From positions 97,444-161,443 of the forward strand of contig JAJYUZ010000002.1 in the NCBI GenBank assembly GCA_021792255.1: a stretch of DNA of 64,000 nucleotides. Direction: 5' to 3'. The stretch comes from Thermoplasmata archaeon (GTDB lineage Archaea > Thermoplasmatota > Thermoplasmata > Thermoplasmatales > GCA-001856825). The position numbers and the translations under genes were made by a program. The notes beneath the pieces are model-generated. The model was not told where the DNA came from. It saw nothing but the letters and a program-made list of their open reading frames with translations, and ran no database searches. Position 1 is the first letter of the stretch; every line of letters begins with the position of its first letter. Below, piece by piece: positions 44,880 through 52,917 of this stretch.

Positions 44880-44923
44880 AGAGGGAAAGAGAAAGAATTA
44901 ATTTCATAAAACTCTATTCTGTC

Positions 44924-45856
44924 GTGCCAAGTGGATACTATCTAGGCTTTGATGTTGGAGGAACTAAGATTACATCGGTGCTTTCTTCAAAAGAAGGAAA
45001 AATCAAAAAAAGGGTAGAAGTAAAGACAAGGAAATTTAAAGGCGTTCTTGACCTTATTGACCAGATTTACTCCACAGGTAAGCAGTTTGACGACTACGAT
45101 AATATTGGAGTAATATTCCCAGCCCCTATTTCTAAGAAGGGTGTATCTCTTACAGCGCCTAATCTTATAGGATGGGATCGCGTAAACATCAAAAACAAGC
45201 TAAGAGAAGTATTTCACAAAGATGTATTTATAGAAAATGACGCCACCGCGCAGGCGATATCTGTCAAGCTATTTGACAAAGGAAGGAAGTACAAGAACTT
45301 CGTTTACCTGGTGGTAGGAACGGGTATTGGAGGTGGCATATTCGTTGACAATGAAGTCTACAGAGGTGGAAATGGTTACGCTGGCGAACTAGGTCATTCC
45401 GTAGTCTTAGCAAATGGCCCGATTTGTGGTTGCGGAAGGAGGGGATGTATAGAGTCTCTGGCTTCTGGTCGTGCGCTGGCAAGAAGGGCTATAGAGAATT
45501 CAAAAGAGATAAGGAACTCTCCTTTCCTGTCGTCAATACCTCTCGAGAGGTTATCCGCAGAAGACCTATTCAGTGGCAGAAAGCTGGGCGATCCATTCTC
45601 CACTCTGTTGGTGGATGAGACGATATACTACCTTTCAGTAGCAATCTCTAACTTTATCAACGAATTCGATCCCGAGGCAATATTTCTCGGAGGCGGTCTG
45701 ATGAAGAACGACCCAACTCTAATCTCCGAGCTGAAGGAATCAATCGACCACGAGCTTGGAAAATATTACAGAGACGTGCCGGTCATAAAGGTAGCTGATA
45801 AAACCGTAGAACTGGCTCCCATCGCGCTCTCGATCTATGAATCTTCCAAACGATAA
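44924..45856 (+). CDS. ROK-family sugar kinase
   Basis: A 310-residue ROK kinase: phosphate-binding GFDVGGTKITSVL, catalytic ENDATAQAI, LVVGTGIGGGIF, and the zinc motif CGCGRRGCIESLASGRAL. Such enzymes phosphorylate glucose, N-acetylglucosamine or similar sugars. The GTG start at 44924 lies about 25 bp after TTTCATAAAAC. It sits just upstream of the gluconate/glucose operon, so glucose or a related hexose is a reasonable guess only. Confidence 0.85.
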   Translation: MPSGYYLGFDVGGTKITSVLSSKEGKIKKRVEVKTRKFKGVLDLIDQIYSTGKQFDDYDNIGVIFPAPISKKGVSLTAPNLIGWDRVNIKNKLREVFHKDVFIENDATAQAISVKLFDKGRKYKNFVYLVVGTGIGGGIFVDNEVYRGGNGYAGELGHSVVLANGPICGCGRRGCIESLASGRALARRAIENSKEIRNSPFLSSIPLERLSAEDLFSGRKLGDPFSTLLVDETIYYLSVAISNFINEFDPEAIFLGGGLMKNDPTLISELKESIDHELGKYYRDVPVIKVADKTVELAPIALSIYESSKR

Positions 45857-45942
45857 ATAATCAGAATTTCATCTTTTTTTCTTCGGACTCAGCTCACTGT
45901 CCAGGTGAAACAAAGGTTAGAAACGTTTTTAGCCACATTTCT

Positions 45943-47142
45943 ATGATTACCAGTATGACGAAGATCAAAGATGTTGCCATAATTGAGCTCGGGGAAGAGG
46001 GAGAAAAGTCGAGTCCATGGAGTTCCACCATATTGGTTTTAAAGATCGAGACGGCAGATGGAGAAATAGGTTACGGGGAAGCTCCCACAACACTTATGAC
46101 TCGACCTGTCTATGAACAAATGAAAGAAGTTGGACGGGTCTTTATGAACAAGGAAGTCGAGGAAATCGGGAAAAATTACCTTGAATTTTACAAACATTCC
46201 TTCTATCTTCCTGTTTCTATGGAATCCACGGCAGCACTGAGTGCTTTCGAAATTGCATCTTGGGACGTAGTGGGAAAGGAATATGGTGCTCCCATCTACG
46301 ACCTCCTGGGAGGAAAATTACGGGACAAAGTCAGAGCATATGCGAACGGATGGTACGATAACTGCGTAACGCCGCAGAATTTCTTGTCAAAAGCCAAGGA
46401 AGTGGAAAGCATGGGATTCGGGGCGGTCAAATTTGATCCATTTGGTTCTAGCTATGACAAGATTGAAGAAGAGGATGTGGGAAAAGCAAGAAGAATAATT
46501 CAAACTCTGAAGGAGAAGACGAAGCTAGATCTTCTTATAGAATGTCACGGAAGATTTTCGGCAAACTCAGCGATAAGAGTAACGGAGGGAATTGAAGATT
46601 TAGAGCCTTATTTCGTTGAGGAGCCGGTGCATCCAGACCAATTTGAGGGACTAAAAAGACTGAGGGAGAAAACGGAAGTTAGAATAGCGCTTGGGGAAAG
46701 GGTACTTAACAAGAACCTCTTCCTTCCTTACCTTACTGCAGATTTAGTTGATGTAATCCAACCAGATGTGACAAATGTCGGGGGTATAATTCAGGCAAAA
46801 GAGTCGGCTGTTCTCGCAGATTCATTCGGGGTTGAAGTAGCATATCATAATGCCTTTGGACCAATACAATCGGCAGCGACTCTGCATCTGGATTATAGCA
46901 TCCCGAACTTCCTGATCCAGGAGAGTTTTGAAAAGTTCTGGCCCAAGTGGAAAAAAGGATTAGTCAAGTCCGGCTACAGACTTGAAAACGGATTTTTTAC
47001 ACTAAATGGGAAACCAGGTTTGGGAATAGAAATTGACGAAAGAATTTTGGACGAGTACAAAACGGAAATGATGGAGCCATTCAATCCCGAGGAACCACCA
47101 TGGGTAGTAAAGGGTACGTTCAAAAAGGAGAGATCACGTTGA
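45943..47142 (+). CDS. gnaD: Gluconate dehydratase (enolase superfamily)
   Basis: Expected to dehydrate D-gluconate (possibly galactonate) to 2-keto-3-deoxygluconate. The protein of 399 residues is a mandelate-racemase-type enolase: YGEAPTTL near the capping domain, the barrel lysine KFDPFG, metal ligands in IECHGRF, FVEEPVHPDQF and ALGERV, and the catalytic HNAFGPIQSAATLH. Adjacent gdh makes the same pathway's first step. The start is ATG at 45943; ATG at 45955 is also possible. It overlaps the next gene by 4 bp. Confidence 0.83.
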   Translation: MITSMTKIKDVAIIELGEEGEKSSPWSSTILVLKIETADGEIGYGEAPTTLMTRPVYEQMKEVGRVFMNKEVEEIGKNYLEFYKHSFYLPVSMESTAALSAFEIASWDVVGKEYGAPIYDLLGGKLRDKVRAYANGWYDNCVTPQNFLSKAKEVESMGFGAVKFDPFGSSYDKIEEEDVGKARRIIQTLKEKTKLDLLIECHGRFSANSAIRVTEGIEDLEPYFVEEPVHPDQFEGLKRLREKTEVRIALGERVLNKNLFLPYLTADLVDVIQPDVTNVGGIIQAKESAVLADSFGVEVAYHNAFGPIQSAATLHLDYSIPNFLIQESFEKFWPKWKKGLVKSGYRLENGFFTLNGKPGLGIEIDERILDEYKTEMMEPFNPEEPPWVVKGTFKKERSR

Positions 47143-47753
47143 AGATTCACGACCTATCTATACCGCTGGAGGATGGAATGCCTTACTTCAATGGGGATCC
47201 TATACCGACCATCAAGCAGTACAAGAGCATACAGAATGAAGGATACAACATCAAGGAACTGAAAATCGGAACTCATACCGGCACTCATTTAGACGCACCG
47301 GCTCACTTCATAAGTGGTGGGAAGACCGTAGATCAGTTGGACATTGCGGATCTCGGAGGGAAAGGAACGTGTATTTCCTATGATCCTTCGAAGGAAATAG
47401 AATTGCCAGAAAATAAATACGAAATAATTCTACTTTACACTGGGTACAATTTGAATTGGAGTAATTTTAAGGTGTTTGAGAATTTTAGTTACATAAGGAA
47501 AGAGCACGCAGAGCGACTTAGAGACTATGGCATAAAACTCGTCGGTATAGACTCTCCATCTGCGGAACACCAGAATTCAAAAAATTTTGAAACACACCGA
47601 ACTCTGTTGGGAAGTTCAATACCTATTATTGAAAATCTTAATTCCATCACCCTATCTGGTTTGATAAATCACACATTCATTGTTCAGGCGATGCCTATCC
47701 TCGTAAAGGGTGGAGATGGGGCACCAGCTAGGGTCGTCGCAATAGAGGTGTGA
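47139..47753 (+). CDS. Cyclase-family (PF04199) metal hydrolase
   Basis: A 204-residue protein of the kynurenine formamidase/cyclase family: KIHDLSIPLEDGMPYFNGDP, the metal-binding GTHTGTHLDAPAHFISGG, GIDSPSAEH and a C-terminal glutamate region KGGDGAPARVVAIE. Metal-dependent amide or lactone hydrolysis is known in the family. The start is TTG at 47139, 6 bp after GGAG and overlapping the gnaD stop; an ATG at 47100 would give a long overlap. It lies between gluconate dehydratase and glucose dehydrogenase, where a gluconolactonase is needed (see findings). Confidence 0.82.
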   Translation: MKIHDLSIPLEDGMPYFNGDPIPTIKQYKSIQNEGYNIKELKIGTHTGTHLDAPAHFISGGKTVDQLDIADLGGKGTCISYDPSKEIELPENKYEIILLYTGYNLNWSNFKVFENFSYIRKEHAERLRDYGIKLVGIDSPSAEHQNSKNFETHRTLLGSSIPIIENLNSITLSGLINHTFIVQAMPILVKGGDGAPARVVAIEV

Positions 47754-47755
47754 CT

Positions 47756-48823
47756 ATGAGGGCAATTACAACAATTCCACCTGGAGGGGGAGTTAAGCTT
47801 TCGCAGGTGAACGAGGGAAGCAGTAGTGGTATTCGAATCAAGACACATCTCACAGGGATCTGCGGAACGGACAAGGAAATTGCTGCTGGAAAATTGAAAT
47901 TTGCAAGGCCAGAGGTCGGACAATCCTTGATTTTAGGACATGAGGCAGTCGGAATAGTTTCTGAGACATCAGATGATGCTGCTTTCAAAGAGGGGGATGT
48001 AGTGGTCCCAATCGTCAGAAGACCCGGCAAGTGCAGAATGTGCCAGCTAGGCAGGCAGGACTATTGTGAAGATGGAGATTTTGTTGAAGCTGGAATCAGA
48101 GGCAAGAATGGCTTTATGCGAGACGAATTTGTGGAAAATGCAGAATACCTTGTCAAAGTCGACAATGCAGGTATCCTCGATCTTGCCGTGCTCACGGAAC
48201 CATTAAAAAATGTAATGAAAATGAAGGAGATTTTCCAGTTTCTCAGGCTCAGAATTCCGTGGTACTGCAGCGACTCGACCCTCTCTTGCAAGAATATGTA
48301 TGTGTTCGGAACGGGTACTGAAGGTCTACTGATTTCCACGGTCTTTAAGGAACTGGGCATGAACGTGGTAGAAGTCAATAGACATCCTCTTGGAGAGAAC
48401 GTACTTAATTACCTGGAGAATAATAAGATTGAATATTTGGACACGTCTGCAGAAAAACTGGATAGAAGGGTCAAGGAGTTCTCGATGGATGCTGCGGTAG
48501 ACGCAGTGGGTGCAATGGACGTGTTCAAGGAAATCACTGACAACATTAACAGCAACGGAATTGCCTTAATGTTCGGAACTAGCGGTCAGCTTCCTTCATC
48601 AAACTACGAGGTTCTTGAAAGCATTGTGGATAAAAACGTAGCTATTGTGGGTAGCGTCGACGGTGCAAAGATCCACTACTCGGAGGCCATAAATTTCTTA
48701 GAGGCTCACGGCAAAGGAATGCATATGGAAAAATTAATCACGGGAAAGTACGAGCCTGAAGATTTGAAAGTGTTTACAGAAAGAGAGAAAGGGGAGATAA
48801 AAAAGGTAATAGCCTGGTCGTGA
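47756..48823 (+). CDS. gdh: Glucose/galactose 1-dehydrogenase
   Basis: Zinc-dependent medium-chain dehydrogenase oxidising glucose to gluconolactone with NAD(P). It resembles the Thermoplasma acidophilum enzyme along its length: GICGTDKEIAAG, LGHEAVGIV, VVPIVRRPGKC with the lobe-zinc cysteines CRMCQLGRQDYC, GIRGKNGFMRDE, LTEPLKNVMK, VVEVNRHPLGENV in the cofactor domain and GSVDGAKIHYSEA. 355 residues. ATG at 47756; GTG at 47750 overlaps the previous stop. Operon member with gnaD. Confidence 0.92.
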   Translation: MRAITTIPPGGGVKLSQVNEGSSSGIRIKTHLTGICGTDKEIAAGKLKFARPEVGQSLILGHEAVGIVSETSDDAAFKEGDVVVPIVRRPGKCRMCQLGRQDYCEDGDFVEAGIRGKNGFMRDEFVENAEYLVKVDNAGILDLAVLTEPLKNVMKMKEIFQFLRLRIPWYCSDSTLSCKNMYVFGTGTEGLLISTVFKELGMNVVEVNRHPLGENVLNYLENNKIEYLDTSAEKLDRRVKEFSMDAAVDAVGAMDVFKEITDNINSNGIALMFGTSGQLPSSNYEVLESIVDKNVAIVGSVDGAKIHYSEAINFLEAHGKGMHMEKLITGKYEPEDLKVFTEREKGEIKKVIAWS

Positions 48824-48845
48824 TACACGCACCAGGAGCTAAAGC

Positions 48846-50030
48846 TTGAAGAGTGGTCTTCGAAACATCTACATCTATACTTTCTTTTATTCATTCCTCC
48901 TTTTAAATCCCGTCTGGGTGTTGTATCTTCTCGACATCGGCTACAGCATCTTTTACGTGACAGTACTGGACGTGGTATTCTACCTCTCGATCGTTCTTAC
49001 GAGTATCCCAATGGGAAGAATCACCGATTCAATAGGTAGAAGAAATGCCCTCTTTATATCTTCAATTTTGACAGGTATAGGCATATTATTCTTTGGTCTA
49101 TTCCAGTCATTTATCGGAATCGCAATCAGTTACATAGTATGGGGCGTGGGGGTCTCTATAAATTCTAGCGCCCTCGAAAGCGTAAGTTATGAATACTCCA
49201 CTTCTCACAACTTGAAGTATCTGCAGATTACTGGTGCGGTCAACTTTCTCTCAGCGCTATCGGTTGCAGTTGCATCTCTCTTGGGTGGGTACATCGGAGA
49301 GTACATAAGCTTGAGGATCGTCATATTCATAACGGCCCTTCTCGTGATATTCTCGTCGGTATACACTCTTAAACTGAGGGAGCGGAAACGTGAAAGGTCA
49401 TTCAGCAAACTTTCCTTAAAGCTGGGAAATTACGTCAAGGATCGAAGGATAATGAGCATAATATTGCTCCGTGTCGCATTGCTGCTAAACATCAATATGA
49501 TGCTAATTTTCAAGCAACCATACTACAAAGAAATGGGAATAGGAACAGGATTGATAGGAGTGATTTTCTTTGTCGATGTATTGTCGAGAGGGATTGCATC
49601 TTTCAATACTCAAAGATTTGCATTCATTGCAAAGAATAGATTTTTTGCAATGTTATTTTTCACCTCGCTGACGTTCTTCACCATATACATCCCTAGTCTT
49701 ATTGAAAATTTCTTCTCGCTTCTCTTTCTGATATTTAATTCTGTGATATTCGGATTTTATTCTAACATATTGAGTGAAGAAGTCAATAACCTAGTGCCTT
49801 CCGAGATCAGGGCAACGGTCCTATCTGTCATATTCCTGGTCAGCGCCCTTCTCACTGCATTGGCCGAGCCTTTTCTGGGATATTCCGCATCGGTGATAGG
49901 CTTAGAGAAAACCCTCCTTATATTCAGCGTGGTATTCCTAATCATATCTACGACAGCGATTTTCATTCACATAATGGGTAAAGAGAATGGGGAATTCAAA
50001 ATAATCATCGGCAACAATAGAGGAAGTTAG
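48846..50030 (+). CDS. Major facilitator superfamily transporter
   Basis: A 394-residue protein with about twelve membrane helices. The MFS motif A appears as GRITDSIGRRNAL between helices 2 and 3, and a basic loop (LRERKRERSFSKLSLKLG) separates the halves. The TTG start at 48846 follows an AGGAGC Shine-Dalgarno by 9 bp. Same strand and 22 bp after gdh, so sugar or sugar-acid uptake is inferred. The substrate is not predictable from sequence. Confidence 0.82.
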   Translation: MKSGLRNIYIYTFFYSFLLLNPVWVLYLLDIGYSIFYVTVLDVVFYLSIVLTSIPMGRITDSIGRRNALFISSILTGIGILFFGLFQSFIGIAISYIVWGVGVSINSSALESVSYEYSTSHNLKYLQITGAVNFLSALSVAVASLLGGYIGEYISLRIVIFITALLVIFSSVYTLKLRERKRERSFSKLSLKLGNYVKDRRIMSIILLRVALLLNINMMLIFKQPYYKEMGIGTGLIGVIFFVDVLSRGIASFNTQRFAFIAKNRFFAMLFFTSLTFFTIYIPSLIENFFSLLFLIFNSVIFGFYSNILSEEVNNLVPSEIRATVLSVIFLVSALLTALAEPFLGYSASVIGLEKTLLIFSVVFLIISTTAIFIHIMGKENGEFKIIIGNNRGS

Positions 50031-50572
50031 AGATCTGTAATGGCGAATGCACGCTTTCTGATCTGGTCGAGGATAGTGTCATTTAATGGATATGAAAATT
50101 CCCACGAGCTTGCTTCCATTATGAAACGCTCAAGCACATTCCGAGCTTCCACGAATATTCTACGGGAATTGGATTCGTGGCTCATTTGGAAATGGACCAT
50201 AGAAACACAGAGTAAGATTACTCCGTGATAGAATGTTTTCAGATCTCCATTGTAGTGTCTCCAAAAATCTTCGAATATTTCATGAGCCAGCCAATACTTC
50301 TCTTCCTCCATTGAACCAAACCCTTCCATAATTCCTCTCTCAATCTCTTTTGGTCCGTTCAGAGGAACGGTTTCTCCTCTTCTGAATATGCAAAGTTCGT
50401 AGAATTCACCAGCATTCGCAATGTGCTCCAGCCCTTCATTCACACTGAGAAACCTCAGGTCGACTTCCATCGAACGGACGCCAATTCTTATGATCTGGGT
50501 TCCATCCTGACGAAACCTAACCTGACTCCCTTTCTGGGCGAAGAGTAATATCCTAGTATTCCAGTCAAACAC
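50027..50572 (-). CDS. DUF309 protein
   Basis: A 181-residue protein with the DUF309 core YWLAHEIFEDFWRHYNGDLKTFYHGVILLC-type sequence (HE...W....  and YHG blocks). The histidine, glutamate and tryptophan residues are conserved in this helical-bundle family of unknown role. The N-terminal 60 residues are not recognised. It overlaps the MFS gene end by 4 bp on the opposite strand. Confidence 0.75.
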   Translation of the reverse strand: MFDWNTRILLFAQKGSQVRFRQDGTQIIRIGVRSMEVDLRFLSVNEGLEHIANAGEFYELCIFRRGETVPLNGPKEIERGIMEGFGSMEEEKYWLAHEIFEDFWRHYNGDLKTFYHGVILLCVSMVHFQMSHESNSRRIFVEARNVLERFIMEASSWEFSYPLNDTILDQIRKRAFAITDL

Positions 50573-50697
50573 TGCCAGATGATATCAAATCTCGGCTTAA
50601 GAATAGCACTGAGGGTCGGAAATGATGGCCGCGCGTACAGATCGGGAGTTCCCAGGGACAAAAAGGAATTGTACAAGTCACCAATATAATACAATCC

Positions 50698-51225
50698 ATG
50701 AAGAGACAGGAAACCACTAAACGAAAAGAAGTGAAGGTTAGGATAACTGGTCTTCCCTCGGATAGGTGGGAGGACTTTAAGAAGCTGAGATTAGAGAGTC
50801 TGAAGTCAGATCCCTTGGCATTCCTGAGCTCGTACGAAGAGGAAGTGGATTTTGAAAAGGAAGTCTGGCAGGGCAGAATTAAGAATGTAATCTTTGCGGT
50901 TGTCAAGAATGAACCGATTGGAATGATGACTTTCATACTGAGGAACAGAAAAAAGAACGATCACGTAGCAGACATTTTTGCAGTGTATGTAAGCAGGAAG
51001 TACAGAGGCATAGGGATAGGAGACAGACTACTCAAAAGGGCCATTCATCTGCTCAAGAAAAATTCCGACATCTCTAAGATCTCGCTAGGGGTTTGCGTGG
51101 AACAAACGCCTGCCGTAAACCTGTATCTCAAGAACAAGTTCAAGGTAGTAGGAGTTCTAGAAAAAGAGATGAAAGTCGACGGTAATTTTTACGACGAACT
51201 GATAATGGAACGCTCCTTGATGTGA
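50698..51225 (+). CDS. GNAT-family N-acetyltransferase
   Basis: A 175-residue acetyltransferase: motif A ADIFAVYVSRKYRGIGIGDRLL with the acetyl-CoA loop RGIGIG, then SLGVCVEQTPAVNLYLKNKFKVVG (motif B). It resembles PhnO/RimI-type general GNATs. Acceptor unknown. ATG at 50698, preceded by an AT-rich TATA-like AATATAATAC. Confidence 0.83.
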   Translation: MKRQETTKRKEVKVRITGLPSDRWEDFKKLRLESLKSDPLAFLSSYEEEVDFEKEVWQGRIKNVIFAVVKNEPIGMMTFILRNRKKNDHVADIFAVYVSRKYRGIGIGDRLLKRAIHLLKKNSDISKISLGVCVEQTPAVNLYLKNKFKVVGVLEKEMKVDGNFYDELIMERSLM

Positions 51226-51245
51226 ACAGTGAGGGCCCGTCCAGA

Positions 51246-51329
51246 CGCCGTGGGGGAGATTTGAACTCCCGACCCCGTAAGGAGACCAGATCTCAAGTCT
51301 GGCGCGTTAGGCCGCTTCGCTACCACGGC
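51246..51329 (-). tRNA. tRNA-Ser (anticodon UGA)
   Basis: Class II tRNA with a long variable arm. The acceptor stem GCCGTGG/CCACGGC, T arm GGGAG-TTCAAAT-CTCCC and anticodon stem CCAGA/TCTGG around loop CTTGAGA fold perfectly. The anticodon TGA is at 51293-51295 (complement). CCA is not encoded. It sits between GNAT and dph2 and shows no intron. Confidence 0.96.
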
Positions 51330-51367
51330 TCAACCATTAATAACACGGTTGATATAGCTTTTTACGA

Positions 51368-52366
51368 ATGGATTTTCCTGCAGTTTTGAGGAGAATAAAA
51401 GAGGACGAACGGTACAAGGCAGCCAAGTCTGTAGCTGTTCAGCTCCCTGAGGGGATGAAGAGGGGTATAGGAGATATAACTCGAGAATTGAATGACAAGG
51501 AGCTGATATTCATCGGCGATCCCTTTTGGGGGGCATGCGATATACCTCAAGACGTCAAATGGGACTTGTTGATTCAGTTTGGCCATAGTCCAATTCCCAA
51601 TCTTGGCTCATTTCCAAACGTCATTTTTGAAGAAATTCAGGACGATATGGATTTTGACGTTGAGCCTGAGAAGATTCCCTTTAAATCACTCATACTGACT
51701 TCCAACGTGACTTACTCGAATCAGCTCCCACGAATAAAGAAGAAGCTCGAAGAATCTGGGATTGCTGTAACTCTTAGAAGAGGGGATTCAAGGGTATTTT
51801 ATCCAGGTCAAATCTTGGGATGTAACATTTCGACCGCGAGAGGTATTGAGGAGAACGTCTTCTTCATAGGAGAAGGGATATTTCACCCCCTGGGAATCTC
51901 ACTAGGGTTGCCCGAAAAAAAGGTACTGTCCTTCAACCCGAAAACTGGAGAATACTTGGACATGGAAAAGGAAAAGAGAAAGTTTCTCAGGCAGAGGTAC
52001 AACGCTATAGACGAGGCCTCTAGGGCAAAGAAATTTGGTATAATCGTATCGACAAAAATCGGTCAGACTAGATACTCGCTTGCTAGAGTTGCGTTTAATC
52101 TATTAAGGGAATCGGGCAGATCCCCATTCATGATAACTCTAGATCTTGTCCGGAATGAAGAACTGCTGAACTTCCCTGCAGACGTGTATGTGAACACAGC
52201 ATGCCCCAGGGTTACAGTCGAAGATTACGGTACTTTTTCAAGACCAGTTATAACGTTCTACGAGCTTCAGATGGCGCTCGGACTCAAAGATAAAAGCAGA
52301 TATATATTTGATGAAATTGTTATGACTGATGAAATTGGCAGTTCTAGTTTCCGGAAACGGAACTAA
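51368..52366 (+). CDS. dph2: Diphthamide synthesis radical enzyme Dph2
   Basis: Transfers the 3-amino-3-carboxypropyl group of AdoMet to the EF2 histidine using a non-canonical [4Fe-4S] cluster. The three cluster cysteines are C57 (GACDIP), C152 (LGCNIST) and C279 (TACPRV), close to the spacing of Pyrococcus Dph2. VQLPEGMKRGIGDI and FIGEGIFHPLGISLG are family blocks. 332 residues. It overlaps purN by 38 bp. dphB is at 16292. Confidence 0.94.
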   Translation: MDFPAVLRRIKEDERYKAAKSVAVQLPEGMKRGIGDITRELNDKELIFIGDPFWGACDIPQDVKWDLLIQFGHSPIPNLGSFPNVIFEEIQDDMDFDVEPEKIPFKSLILTSNVTYSNQLPRIKKKLEESGIAVTLRRGDSRVFYPGQILGCNISTARGIEENVFFIGEGIFHPLGISLGLPEKKVLSFNPKTGEYLDMEKEKRKFLRQRYNAIDEASRAKKFGIIVSTKIGQTRYSLARVAFNLLRESGRSPFMITLDLVRNEELLNFPADVYVNTACPRVTVEDYGTFSRPVITFYELQMALGLKDKSRYIFDEIVMTDEIGSSSFRKRN

Positions 52367-52916
52367 TCTCCAATCCATAATCGATGCCATTAAGGAGGGT
52401 TACATTTCAGGAGTCAGTATATCGTATGTTGTTTCCAGCAGTCCTGAGGCTTATGCACTGAAGAGAGCGGAACAAAATGGCATACGCTCCATGACCGTCG
52501 AGAAGAAGAGGATGGTTGAATTTCTGAGCCCAATTTTCGAGGAGGTAGACCTAATAGTGCTGGCAGGCTTTCTTTGGATCATTCCAGAGGTCCTGCTGGG
52601 CATTAAGCCCATTATTAATGTCCACCCCTCTCTCCTTCCCCTCTTTGGAGGCAAAGGAATGTATGGAACGAAAGTGAGTAAGGCGGTACTGAACAGCGGA
52701 ATGAGGATCTCAGGATCAACTGTTCACTTGGTAACGAACGACATCGACGGTGGACCTATAATAATGCAAAGATGCCTGGAGGTGAGGGACGACGACACCC
52801 CAGAATCGCTCTTAGATAGAACACATCCGTTGGAACACCAAATCTTAGTGGAAGTTATTAAGCAAATGAGCGAAAAGAAATATAAAATAGAAGGGAAAAG
52901 AGTGATCTTTCCCTAG
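52329..52916 (+). CDS. purN: Phosphoribosylglycinamide formyltransferase
   Basis: Third step of purine synthesis, using 10-formyl-THF. 195 residues with VLVSGNGTNLQSIIDA, LAGFLWIIPEVLL, INVHPSLLPLFGGKGMYG (the N-H-D catalytic set's first two residues) and SGSTVHLVTNDIDGGPIIMQ with the aspartate. The start overlaps the dph2 3' end by 38 bp in another frame; the ATG at 52329 is required to keep the N-terminal strand. Confidence 0.93.
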   Translation: MKLAVLVSGNGTNLQSIIDAIKEGYISGVSISYVVSSSPEAYALKRAEQNGIRSMTVEKKRMVEFLSPIFEEVDLIVLAGFLWIIPEVLLGIKPIINVHPSLLPLFGGKGMYGTKVSKAVLNSGMRISGSTVHLVTNDIDGGPIIMQRCLEVRDDDTPESLLDRTHPLEHQILVEVIKQMSEKKYKIEGKRVIFP

Positions 52917-52917
52917 T

